Below are positions 10,806 through 20,969 of a stretch of 64,000 bases of DNA, one piece after another. This stretch comes from Rhizopus sp. PT2906 (Eukaryota > Mucoromycota > Mucoromycetes > Mucorales > Rhizopodaceae). The first letter of the stretch is position 1; each line of letters starts with the position of its first letter. Under the pieces are notes generated by a model. The model did no database searches and was not told the origin of the DNA. It saw only the letters and a program-made list of their open reading frames with translations. The position numbers were made by a program, and so were the translations under genes. The stretch lies in NCBI GenBank assembly GCA_025529335.1, contig JAMYHX010000011.1, positions 1 through 64,000 of the forward strand, written 5' to 3'.

Positions 10806-12196
10806 TTATTCAGCTTTCTTTTTCTTTTGTTGTATATTCTCCAGTCTGTTGGCTGCAGCTCTCTTCCTACGTTCTTCTTCATGCATACGCCGTCTACTGA
10901 AATAAAGTTAAATAAGAGTAAAAACAGGAGGATGATATTACCTTTCTCTTTCGGCTAATTGATTTCTAATCTCGGGATAGGTTGGTAATAACGAAGGATC
11001 TTGGGCTATACAATAGAGTCAATTATAAGGTTCATGTTATATATTATTATTATCCTTACCTCTGGGTGATTCTTGGAAATAAGGATGATTCAATGCTTGC
11101 CTCACAGTGAGTCTAGCCTTTGGATTGTATGTCAACAGTCCGGCCAGTAAACCTTGAGTGTTTTCAGAAAATCGAGGAAAGACACTCTTGATGCTATCAA
11201 ACGTTTGATTTTGGAACTTTAATAATTTCGTTCCTGGAAGCTTATTGAACCCAGGCCAGATAGTCTCACTAGGTGTACCCAACAATTTGATGATATAATC
11301 CAGTTGCTCTTGATCTGTGTTGCCTGGCAACAATGGTTTATGTTGCATCAGTTCGCCCATGATACAACCCGCTGACCACAGGTCAATAGCAGGCGTGTAA
11401 TGTGTATCACCCAAGAGTACTTCGGGTGCTCTGTACCAAAGAGTGACAACATTAGGTGTCATCGGTTTACTGGGCAAGCTAAAGGTTCTGGCTAGTCCAA
11501 AGTCAGCTGCATGATGACCAGATTGTTAGAAAGTAAAATAAAACAAAAAAAAACCCAAGTTAGATCTAGTACCTATTTTTAAGATACCACTGGATGTAAG
11601 TAAAAGGTTGGACATTTTCAAGTCTCGATGAATGATAGAATGGTTGTGACAGTATTCGAGGCCTCGCAATAGTTGAAGCATTAAGCATTTTACTATAATA
11701 TTGTGAGTGTTGCTGACTAAAAAAAGAGAGAGAGAGACACTCTTACTTTCTGATGCTGTGTAGGGTATAGTAACCATATCTAATAGTGTTCCCAAGTCCT
11801 GTTCGCAATACTCCATCACGAGATAGATTGATTCTAAGCGTGGTCCTACTGCAACATCGATGACATTGACAATGTTGGGATGCTTCATTCGTTTTAATAT
11901 GCTTATTTCTCTCAAACTGCTAATTGGCATTCCATCAGTTTCTCTTTCCATTCTTATCTTCTTCAAGGCAACAATTTGCTTTGTCTTTGTATCTTTCACT
12001 CGACTATAATCATTAATACCAAATTGAATCATTATCTTGGTTATATTTACTAAACAACGCCATAAGTGCCTTCACCCACTCGATTCAGTTTTTCAAAATC
12101 CTCAACATCACGGCATCGTCCATAAAACGGCGATTCTTTACATTCTATATTGGTGTCCTTTACAGTCTTTAATTGAGTTGTTTGAACATCTGTCAT
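10806..12196 (-). CDS. CDK10: CDK10-like cyclin-dependent kinase
   Basis: Six exons (12196-12051, 12003-11747, 11692-11573, 11506-11060, 11005-10942, 10896-10806) give 374 residues. Visible kinase elements are GEGTYG (about 42-47), VALKK with Lys63, a PISSLREI C-helix, HRD at about 156-158, ADFGLA (Asp176) and the T-loop PMTPNVVTLWYRAPEVLLG. PISSLRE, the sequence KPMTP...TLWYRAPE and the tail LPTYPEIRNQ fit CDK10 better than CDK11 or CDK1. The C-terminus is a basic coiled tail (REEERRKRAANR-like). CDK10 family kinases pair with a cyclin and act in transcription and cell-cycle control. The first intron begins right after GTTTA with a strong GTAAAT donor, which resolves an apparent stop. Confidence 0.88.
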
Positions 12197-12269
12197 TTTT
12201 TAAAAAAAAAGAAAAAAGAAAAAAGAGAAACAATAATAAAAAAAAAAATCTAGCTTTTCTTTATTTTAT

Positions 12270-13134
12270 CTAGTCTGTATTAAGAAATTCACTCACACTA
12301 GGATCATCTTCTGTGTTAACCATGTCATTAAAAAAGTCACTGCCATCCTCTTCTTCTGTTCTTTCTTCAAAGTAAATATCCATATTGTTATCATCTTTTA
12401 TATTATGCCTTGTATCTTTGTCATCATCATCTAAACCTGGTATTGACATTGTTTTTATTTGTTCTACTCTATGTTCAAGGCGAGCATTCATATCTTTGGC
12501 TATATGCTGTGATACTTCATCAATAGACTATTCAAAGATATTAATAATAACGTTAGATGTACAAATGAATCTAAAACCTCTAAAGTCTTGGCTTGTACAA
12601 GTCGATTCATGGACTGTTTAAATAGTTCATGCTCTTTTTGGAATTTTGATAGTTTTGCTTGGTGTTGCTTTTCTTGTTCAATGGCCAATTGTTCTTGTTC
12701 TTGCTATATATTATTTATTAATCAAGAAAGGATACATCGATATGTACTTACAATTAATTTTTCAAGCTCTTCCTTTGATTGTTGAATTTCTAAAGGTGGT
12801 GGAACGATATGTTCTAATGGAATATAATGTTGATACCACAAAAAAGAAAGATAAGACAAGGATGGTACCTGCTTTATATGGAGTAAATATCTCTGACAGA
12901 TAATCATGATTTCGTTTATATCGAGCCACAGCAATATCTCTCGCTGAAATGTCGTCTAATTCATCTATTTGTACATGTCAGTTTCTTTCTTCCTTTCTTT
13001 CTTATACACACAAACCTCCTGAAGGTTCTTCTAGTTCCTCTGGAACTGGCATGTTTTGTCGCATTTTATTAGGCTGTGGTTGTGGCACGCGTTTTGCCAT
13101 TAATGCGTTATGATTTCTAAATTGCTGAGGTTGT

Positions 13135-13166
<32 letters not shown>

Positions 13167-13280
13167 TTGTTGTTGTTGTTGTAAGAATTGAGGGTTTGGA
13201 ATGCCTATAGTAGGTCCACGTGAAGACATTGGATGAGGAGGTATCATGGCTTGATTATAGAAATTGGCGGGACTCATCAT
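12270..13280 (-). CDS. Q-rich nuclear-type protein with a conserved helical core, unknown
   Basis: Five exons (13280-13016, 12964-12869, 12813-12752, 12703-12578, 12527-12270) close in frame to 268 residues. Order: Met/Pro-rich start, a glutamine tract (about residues 26-45), a basic linker, a compact segment with SARDIAVARYKRNHDYLSEI and PYKAEHIVPPPLE, a Glu/Gln-rich coiled coil, and an acidic C-terminus (DDDDKDTRHN...EEEDGSDFF). The compact segment looks evolutionarily constrained and reminds me of subunits of chromatin-remodelling complexes, but I cannot name the family. It is divergent from the proteasome alpha-7 gene with a shared 146-base promoter. Confidence 0.65.
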
Positions 13281-13426
13281 TAATTGTGTGAAAAAAAAAA
13301 AAAAGGAAAGAGAGAAAAAAAGTTTGCCTATGTCACCCAGTAGGCCGTATCGGAGTTTTCGAAAAGTCAAAAGTACGCGCGGCCCTTATGCTCTTTACGT
13401 TTTTCTTTTTTTTTTCATACAACAAA

Positions 13427-14507
13427 ATGACTTCAATTGGTACAGGAGTAAGTTTGATAGTTGTGCGCATACTTGCTTGATATTCATAAATAACGATAGT
13501 ACGATTTATCAGTTTCTACTTATTCACCTGACGGACGCGTTTTCCAAGTTGAATATGCAAACAAAGCAGTAGATAATAGCGGGTAAGAGAAAGAATGAAA
13601 GAATGAAAAGGATTCTTTTTTATTCATCAACTATATTTTTCATTTATTTAGAACTGCTATTGGTCTTCGAGTAAAGGATGGTGTTGTCTTGGCTGTTGAA
13701 AAACTCATTCAATCAAAATTACTTGTTCAAGGCGCTAATCGTCGCATTCAAAGTGCAGATCTTCACATTGGCATTGTAACAAGAAAAAAGCAATAACAAA
13801 AAAGAAACTCTTATTTATTACTTTATATAGGCTACTGCAGGTTTATTAGCAGACGGTCGACATCTTGTGAACAGAGCTCGTGATGAAGCTCAAGCTTGGA
13901 GAGATATCTATAGACAGCCTATTCCCGGAAAGGTAACAAATTGTGATTTTATTCTTTCACTATTGACTCATAAGTTACATAGACTATTGCTGATCGTTTG
14001 GGACAATATGTCTCTGCTTATACTTTATATTCTAGTGTTCGTCCATTTGGTACAAGTACTATCGTTGCCACCATGACTGAAAAAGAATCACCCAACTTAT
14101 ACATGATTGAACCCTCGGGTGTCTATTGGGTAAATTCAAGATGATTTAATTTAGTTCTTTATTCATCATGAATTGACTATAGGGATACCGTGGTTGTGCC
14201 ATTGGAAAGGGCAAATCAGTTGCCAAGACGGAAATCGAGAAATTAGATTTAGAAAATATGACAGCCCGTGAAGCAGTGAATGAGATCACAAGAATGTAAG
14301 CTTAAAATATTTAACAATTCATGTATTAAACTGCTTCCTAGTATCTACACATGCCATGATGACGCAAAGGATAAAGAGTTTGAATTGGAATTGAGTTGGA
14401 TCTGTGCAGAATCACAGTATAAGCATCAATTTGTACCAGCTGAATTAAAGGCAGAAGCTGAAAGATTAGCAAAGGAATCCTCTTCAGACGATGAAATGGA
14501 AGACTAA
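13427..14507 (+). CDS. PRE10: 20S proteasome subunit alpha-7 (Pre10/PSMA3)
   Basis: Seven exons (13427-13447, 13500-13582, 13652-13775, 13831-13932, 13983-14129, 14183-14295, 14342-14507) give 251 residues. The N-terminal alpha-subunit signature is present across the first two exons (YDLSVSTYSPDGRVFQVEYA). Typical later motifs are TAIGLRVKDGVV, AGLLADGRHLV, YTLYSSVRPFG, MIEPSGVYWGYRGCAIGKGK, AKTEIEKL and FELELSW. The acidic, Ser-rich tail ending SSSDDEMED is characteristic of alpha-7. It forms part of the outer ring of the 20S core. Exon 1 is only 21 bases, so the real start is easily missed. Confidence 0.95.
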
Positions 14508-14583
14508 GATTAAATAAACCTTTATTTTTAGCAACACAAAAAATTTTACCCCTCTTTTTTCTTTTATTTCTTTTTTTTTTTAT

Positions 14584-15440
14584 ATGGGGAATTCTCAGTC
14601 TATTGAAAAGGTGACCACGGTTGTCCAGGAGGGCATCAAAATATATGAAACAGTAAAGAAGCAGCAGAACCAAGACCAACACCAGCATTATGAACAACAC
14701 TATGTTCAACAACAGACCTCCGTTCATTACCACCATTCTCAGGATGTAGATGATGACGACCAATATTCTTCTTTGCGTCAAAGGGCACACGAAGAAGCAG
14801 AAAAAAGAAATGAACTTTATGCTGCAAGTCAAGCAGCTTATCAATCCGGAGACGGAGCAGAAGGTTTTGTATTCATCGCTTCTATCCTCACGCATACTTA
14901 TATACATTTATATATAGCCAAGCAATTATCCATTCAAGGACATAAACATGATGAACGCATGAAAGAATTCAATCGACAGGCTGCTGAATACATTTATGCA
15001 AGTGAGTATTATCATTACAAAGAAAACAATAGCATCTGACTTTATACAGAAAAAAATCAGGGACGTCCTCCAAATGAAATCGACTTGCACGGATTATTCG
15101 TGACAGAGGCCAGTGAGAAAGTAGAACAAGCTATTCAACGTTGTCAGTCTGCAGGCATGGATCATTTAGTGATTATTGTTGGGAAGGGTCTTCATAGTCC
15201 TGGTATTTATAATAGAATACAATATTGAAGGCTTTAGTTGATTGAATCATTCTAGGACAAATTGCTAAACTAAAGCCTGCGATCATTGAGCTTGTCAGAA
15301 AGTACAATGTGAGCTGTCAGCCCAACATTCCTAATCCAGGCTGTCTTTATGTCGAGTTTGGTAAAGGAACGGGTGATCTCTCTTGGCTTGATAGAATTAC
15401 TGATAAAATGGCCAAGGGCGATGCTTGTGTCATCATGTAA
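14584..15440 (+). CDS. Smr-domain protein with DUF1771
   Basis: Four exons (14584-14863, 14918-15001, 15050-15202, 15256-15440) give 233 residues. A Gln/His-rich N-terminal third is followed by the DUF1771 helix region (LRQRAHEEAEKRNELYAASQ, HKHDERMKEFNRQAAEYI). The Smr domain follows, with its hallmark EIDLHGLFVTEASEKVEQAI and the GKGLHS loop, ending near CLYVEFGKGTG. Smr domains of this eukaryotic group bind or cut RNA in ribosome-linked quality control; the D-x-H of the first motif is present (DLH). Substrate and location are not evident from the sequence. The start MGNSQS could accept N-myristoylation (Gly2), which is inference. Confidence 0.88.
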
Positions 15441-15559
15441 TATGTATTCAAAAGGGACACGTTAGTTTATATACAAGGAGAAGGAAAGCGAATCTCCTTT
15501 ATTATTATATTATTATTTATTAAAAAGAGAGAGAGAGAAAAAAAAAAAAAAAAGCAAAC

Positions 15560-16447
15560 CTATTTTGAATCTGGTTTGAGAGTTTTGTCATATGTATGAG
15601 GAACTGAATACTTATTGCTGGATTGCTGAGAAGACATGACAGGGGGATATTGTTGATATGGATCATAATATGTTTGTTGTGGTTGTTGCATCTGTTGAGG
15701 ATGGTAATATGCATCGTTATAGTATGTCTGATGAGGATAGTATGGATCAGCATATCCTGCTTGAGGAGAGGGATAGTAACCATAAGGTTGAGCATTAGGC
15801 GGAACGGGAGACACTGTGGATGGGTCATGATACTCTACAGAAGCATTTACAGGAGCAGGCGAAGGACGACTGATCATTTCTGGTTGAAATGTACCTTCAT
15901 TAGGTGAAGTCGAGTTGTTGCTGTAGAGTCGTTGGTTACGACGACGATTGCGTCTTTTTACTCTTGTGAAGAAGGCAAAGGCAAAACCAGCAGCCAAGAT
16001 AGCCACAAATCCACATACTGAACCAACGATGACTCCTGTGTTACTGCCTCCATTCGATTGTTGAGCCGACGCTGAACTTGAGGGAGTTGCCGTGCTACTG
16101 GTACTACTGCTACCGGTGACTACAGAAGAAGTCCTGCTGGCAGCAGAAGAAGTGAAGGAAGTAGGTGCACTTGATGATGCTTGTATTGATGAGGATGATA
16201 CAAGACTACTGCTGGCAATTGAACTAGGAACCATTGATGAAGCAATTGAAGATGTGGGTCTTGAATCTGAAGCAGAAATCACTTGACTCATACTGGTTGA
16301 TTGAACAGGATTGGAAGATGATGTTGGAGATAATTGAGTACTTGCTGGAACAGAACTCGATGATGAGGGACATGTATGAAGTAGTTCACACCAGAATGCT
16401 TCTGCAACCCATATAAAGCCTAAAAAGATAATGAGAGTCTTCTTCAT
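15560..16447 (-). CDS. Ser/Thr-rich single-pass membrane protein
   Basis: Single exon, 295 residues. An N-terminal signal peptide (MKKTLIIFLGFIWVAEAFWC) leads into about 110 residues of almost pure Ser/Thr/Ala/Pro, expected to be O-glycosylated. A transmembrane helix (about 140-163, GVIVGSVCGFVAILAAGFAF), a stop-transfer cluster RVKRRNRRRNQR and a Pro/Tyr/Gln-rich cytoplasmic tail follow. This architecture is that of Mid2/Wsc-type cell-wall stress sensors, but there is no cysteine-rich WSC domain and only two extracellular cysteines. The sensor role is therefore a suggestion from layout only. Confidence 0.7.
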   Translation of the reverse strand: MKKTLIIFLGFIWVAEAFWCELLHTCPSSSSSVPASTQLSPTSSSNPVQSTSMSQVISASDSRPTSSIASSMVPSSIASSSLVSSSSIQASSSAPTSFTSSAASRTSSVVTGSSSTSSTATPSSSASAQQSNGGSNTGVIVGSVCGFVAILAAGFAFAFFTRVKRRNRRRNQRLYSNNSTSPNEGTFQPEMISRPSPAPVNASVEYHDPSTVSPVPPNAQPYGYYPSPQAGYADPYYPHQTYYNDAYYHPQQMQQPQQTYYDPYQQYPPVMSSQQSSNKYSVPHTYDKTLKPDSK

Positions 16448-16835
16448 TTTTTAAAAAAAAAAAGAAAGGAAAGGAAAATAGGAAAATGAATGAAAGGTAG
16501 AAAATGAGAGAAAAAGAGAACAATAGCTTTTTAGAAATCAAGGAACTGATTAAACACAGCTTGTCATACAATCTAATTACTAACCCTAGGATCTAATAGC
16601 ATTAGCATCAATTGAGCCTTTTTTTTTATGTCATCTTTATGATTCTCTTGGCGAGGGAGTCATTATGTTTTCCTTTTTTTTTTTTTGTCATGAAAAACAC
16701 ACTACATCCATAAAAATCTTGTTTACACGTGTGCTGTCTTACTAGCACTAAAATTTAGTAGGAACAGTCCTCTTGATAATTTAACGCCACAAGTAGTCAT
16801 CATCTATGTGGCGCGCGAATATATAAACTATTTAT
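16448..16835. other. intergenic between membrane protein and nucleoporin
   Basis: About 390 bases between the start of the minus-strand Ser/Thr-rich gene and the end of the minus-strand nucleoporin. It contains T-rich runs and no coding exon that I can support. Confidence 0.4.
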
Positions 16836-18569
16836 TTAAGCTATGGCCGTATCATTTCTAAGGTTTCTATAGAATCCTTGATAGGGATCTGTCTTCTTTT
16901 GATTGAATAAGCTTTTCTGCTGGTTGTTGGTATCTGTGACGTATAACTGTATGTTTTGTTTACTGAAATTATCATTAGATTGATGTGTTTCACCCCTTTT
17001 TAATTTTGATTTACCTTTCTTCTGGTTTCTTTTCTGTGCTTTCTTGCTTTGACATCAATTCATCTGTCTTGTTGCGTTTATTTACTCCACTAGCGCCTCC
17101 AGGCTATTACGACAATGATTATTTATTAAAAAAAAAAGCATGTCAAAAGTTTTGTTTCTTACCGAAATTAGACCAGAGGTCAAATAGCGAGGTAATTCTT
17201 TTGGTTTGGGTGCAGATACGCTAGAGGGAATAGCTGATATACTTGTATAACCTCCTGGTAAAACTCTTTCCTTGGGTGTCGCTCCAAAGAAAAGATTAGG
17301 TGCAATAGTTGAGCGTGTAATACCGTCAGGGCGAATGACAAAGTGAGGTGCATTGGTATCAGGGAAACAGTTTCTAAGATCTAAAAGTTGCCCTTGTTGC
17401 TGTTGCTGTTGTTGCTGTTGTTGAGTATTTACTTGAGCTGAAGTACCGAAGCTACCGAATGTGTTGGTTGTATTGGCTGGTTGAGAAGCACCAAAACCAA
17501 AGCCGGTAGTGCCTGTAGAAGGTTGTGATGTACCTAAACTAAAGCTAGTAGTGCCTGTGGAAGGTTGTGTTGTGCCGAGGCCAAAGCTAGTGGTGGTTGC
17601 AGTGGGTTGTGATGTAACAAGGCCAAAGCTACTAGTGCTAGTGGCAGGTTGAGACGTACCAAAACCAAAGCCTGTAGTGCTCGTAGCAGGTTGGGACGTA
17701 CCAAAGCCAAAGCCAGTAGAACTGGTGCTAGGTTGAGACGTGCCAAAGCCAAAACCAGTAGAGCTTGTAGCAGGTTGAGACGTACCAAAGCCAAAGCCAG
17801 TGGTGCTAGTGCTAGGCTGAGATGTGCCAAAACCAAAGCTAGTGGTACCTGCAGCAGGTTGTGAAGTCGCAGTGCCGAATGGTGTATTACTCGTTGTGGG
17901 AGCAGCAAGACTAAATCCAGAGCTTGTGCTTGAAGGTTGAGATGCTCCAAAGCCAAATCCAGTTGTGCTGCTAGCAGTGGGATTGGCATTGGTTTGGGAT
18001 CCAAAAGTAAACGAATTTGAAGGTTGAGAGGTTGCGCCAAATGCTGTATTACTGGCTGGTTGAGAGACTGCACCAAATGCAGGTGGATTCGTACCGGATC
18101 CTCCAAAGGCAGTATTTTGTGTACTGCCGAATGCAGGCGGGTTTGTACCGGATCCTCCAAAGGCAGTATTTTGTGCGCTGCCAAAACCAGTCGTGTTAGA
18201 TTGCTGTGTGTTTCCAAATCCACCAAAGCCTGTATTTGTTGTTGTTGCTCCTATTCCTCCAGAACCAAAGCCTGTCGCGTTATTCTGTTGATTACCAAAC
18301 CCAAATCCAGTGCTTTGTTGTGGTTGTTGTGTGCTGGCATTACCAAAGGCAGTCGCAGGCTGAGATGTACCAAATCCAAATGTATTGCCTGATTGTTGCC
18401 CAAAGGCTCCTGTGTTGGTATTAGCTTGTTGTGTCCCAAATCCGAATGCTGGAGTGGAAGTAGCTGGTTGATCTATTATACAAGAAAATAATTAATCATT
18501 TAAAGAAATACTCAAGCGTAAAGTTATTGTTTTACTTGAAAACATTGAGGATAAAGAAGTTGAAAACAT
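16836..18569 (-). CDS. FG-repeat nucleoporin
   Basis: Four exons (18569-18536, 18472-17163, 17103-17015, 16962-16836) close exactly to 519 residues. Exon 2 encodes more than twenty FG/GFGFG repeats with a recurring core of GFGFGTSQPATS type, plus PAFG-type repeats, so it should form part of the selective barrier of the nuclear pore. Repeats end with a Gln run, then a non-repetitive C-terminal part: LRNCFPDTNAPHFVIRPDGI, LFFGATPKERVLPGGY and finally DPYQGFYRNLRND. The long frame lacks internal ATG codons, so it does not appear as a conventional ORF. I cannot assign it to a named Nup: no autoproteolytic Nup98 domain and no obvious coiled coil. Its start lies 41 bases after the stop of the next gene. 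Confidence 0.82.
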
Positions 18570-18610
18570 CTTTCTTTGGATATGAAATTTTTTATTTTGC
18601 TTTCAGCCAA

Positions 18611-20025
18611 TCAAATCATCTTTATTTTTTTATTCAAAGCAGAGCTCTTCAATTGACCACACGCAGCCATGATATCTATTTATAATATGAATATATATAT
18701 ACATATATACATATAATCTTATATACATGTAGCTTACCTTGGCCTCTAGGCCTACGTATAGTACAGTGAATTCCACTATTTGATATCAAATTGGCAAATT
18801 TTTCGATATGGTCCATACTAGTAGATTCATACCCGCTACCTGGCCAAGGATTGAAAGGACTATAGTTGGTATTAGTAACTAGTAATACATAATAATAACT
18901 GATTTACATCAAATTCACATGAGCCGGTAACTGTCTGAGGAGGTTAACCATAGCCTTTGCTTCTGATAATGAATCATTTGTGTTCTTCAACATAACATAT
19001 CTATTTTAAATGAGTATAACCGGCATTAAACAAGACTCTTTTTCTTACTCAAACGTTATTCTTCTTCCTTTGTTTCCCATACTCTGTGCATACTCTTTGC
19101 AGGCGTCCAGCACCATTTCTAATGGGAATGTCTTATTTAAGGGTACAAGGACATCACGTAAATCGTTATTGGTGGCGTGTAGTGATATAGCAAGTGAGAC
19201 ACCCAATTCGGTAGCTATCTTTGGTATCAATGGCACCACACCAGATGTTGACACTGTAATCTTTGATTTTGTCCAATTTAAACCTCGTTGATCAGTCAAG
19301 ATTTTGATTGCTTTGCTCACTTGTTTCCAATTGTACAATGGCTCGCCCTGTCCCATAAACACCATATTAGAAACAGTCCGCTTATTCTTGATGGGAAAGT
19401 CACCCGATTGTTTTGCTGCAATCATGCACTGGCCGAGAACTTGGTAATCATGAATAACACTGTCAACAAGAAACCCTTTTTGCATTTACCTTCCGCTGCT
19501 GTCAAACTACGTTCCAGTTTTTGTGTTCCTGTATGACAAAAGCTACAATTTAAAGAACATCCGATTTGTGAAGATACACATAATGTAGATCGTGCAGGTT
19601 CAGGTATAATCACTGTTTCGACCATGGCTCTTGGCTGATTTTTCTTGAATCCAATCAAAAATTTACGGGTCTTGTCTCTAGCAATTTTATCCAACTGTAT
19701 GTCTGTTTAATATCACTTGTATTAACAATAAAACAATGCTTACCTTGATGTCTCCATAATATACTTTATATTTATCTGATAGACTATTCTGAAGTTCTTT
19801 TGATAGGTTTGTCATTTCGTCAAATTGTGTATGACCCTGTTGATAGATCTGCTGCCATAGTTGAAGGGCTGTATAAGGCCTGACATTAGGTACAGTAGCG
19901 ATTTCTTCTTGTAGCTCATCCAGTGTAAGACCAAGTAAGTTGATCTTGTAGTCATCTGCTTGTTGCTGTATAGCTGCGTAATGTCTCTTGAACTGTCGAA
20001 TGAATTGCCTGGAAAGATTATGCAT
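18611..20025 (-). CDS. RlmN/Cfr-type radical-SAM RNA methyltransferase
   Basis: Six exons (20025-19744, 19694-19490, 19439-19049, 19000-18908, 18859-18738, 18675-18611) give 385 residues. The radical-SAM cluster motif is intact: Cys140, Cys144 and Cys147 in GCSLNCSFC. Cys133 in TLCVSSQ and Cys370 in MAACGQL match the two catalytic cysteines of bacterial RlmN in sequence and spacing. Other family motifs are FMGQGEPL, LAISLHA, RRITFEYVML and LIPFNPWPGS. Bacterial RlmN makes 2-methyladenosine in 23S rRNA and some tRNAs. The basic, hydroxylated N-terminus (MHNLSRQFIRQFKRHYA) suggests import into mitochondria (inference). Acceptors were chosen by phase and family alignment. Confidence 0.9.
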
Positions 20026-20229
20026 CTATGTAAAGATTGAGTAAAAAAGGAAACTTATTGCGGGGTTATTATTTCTTTGCTCTCTTTTTTTTTTTTTTTT
20101 TTTTTTTTTAAAGTAATGGCTTAGCTCCGCCTTTCTCTCCGTCTGAAAAGATTAAAATCGCCCTGGAGAGAAACAGCCGCGTAAAGTATTATATATTTTA
20201 TGACCCTTTATCCATAACAGCTCATACAG
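20026..20229. other. promoter of the RlmN-like gene
   Basis: About 200 bases with a T run of roughly 27 residues at about 20083-20109 (an A tract upstream of the minus-strand start). It borders the transposon relic island. Confidence 0.4.
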
Positions 20230-20960
20230 CTATTAAATATAAAAGTACCTCTATTTTTATTACTGCTGATTTTGTTTGCTTTACTGTTCCAGGTTACGAG
20301 CAAAGTGTTCAGACCATCATTTTTACTACGTCTGATAAGTCCGAGGAATGGTTCAAAAAGGACGCGCTCTCGCATTTTAAGTGAGTATTTAAACGACAAT
20401 ATCCCGTTACAAGCAATCGTCCAAGACGAAGAGCAATTCCTTGCTTATTTTAGAACAAGATAGTTGGTCAAAAAGGAACTTTTCTGTAAAGTCTGGCGAC
20501 CAAGTGCCTCTTTCCATACGAACAACTTATTGAATCATATCACAATCAATTGAAAACGTTTTACCTTGGTCGCGCTCGACGCAGCCTCTGTGGCTTTTTG
20601 ATTTACACTTTGCAAGAAACGTTGATGATCGACTACCGTCAGGAGGCTTTGAAATGTTTGTATGGTTTTCAAGCTGTTAAATTAAGCTCAAGTGATATGA
20701 AGAAGAAAAGATTGGCGTATGCTTTTGACGAAGACACAGCTACAAGTATGATTCAGCGCTCTGAAGATGATGATGATATGTAGGATTGCAAGTCATTCAC
20801 TGACGATTACATTTGGTACGAAATCGAATTGAAAAATGGCCACTTCTTCTGTTGTAACTGTCCTGATGATTCGAAGCTTTGTAAGCATACCTTCTTAGTT
20901 AACAGAATGACGGATGTTCTATATACTCTTCGTTCTGATTCGACCGCCTCCCGCCCAATC
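20230..20960 (+). pseudogene. MULE-type transposase relic with SWIM zinc finger
   Basis: Pieces in different frames read like the C-terminal half of a Mutator-like transposase. They are EEWFKKDALSHF near 20340, NLKTFYLGRARRSL and LIYTLQETLMIDYRQEALK at about 20550-20660, and a SWIM-type zinc finger at about 20830-20900 (CCNCPDDSKLCKH, pattern C-x-C-x(n)-C-x-H). Stops at about 20461 and 20780 and missing N-terminal catalytic parts mark it as dead. Assignment rests on the YHNQLKTFYLGR-like block followed by SWIM, which I know from MULE transposases; no terminal repeats were found. Confidence 0.55.
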
Positions 20961-20969
20961 GTGAATTAT

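Noticed and set aside
17534..18226. 230-residue Leu/Pro/Ala-rich minus-strand frame in the nucleoporin exon
   Set aside because: Shadow of the FG-coding frame on the same strand; the FG frame continues across three splice junctions with exact phase.
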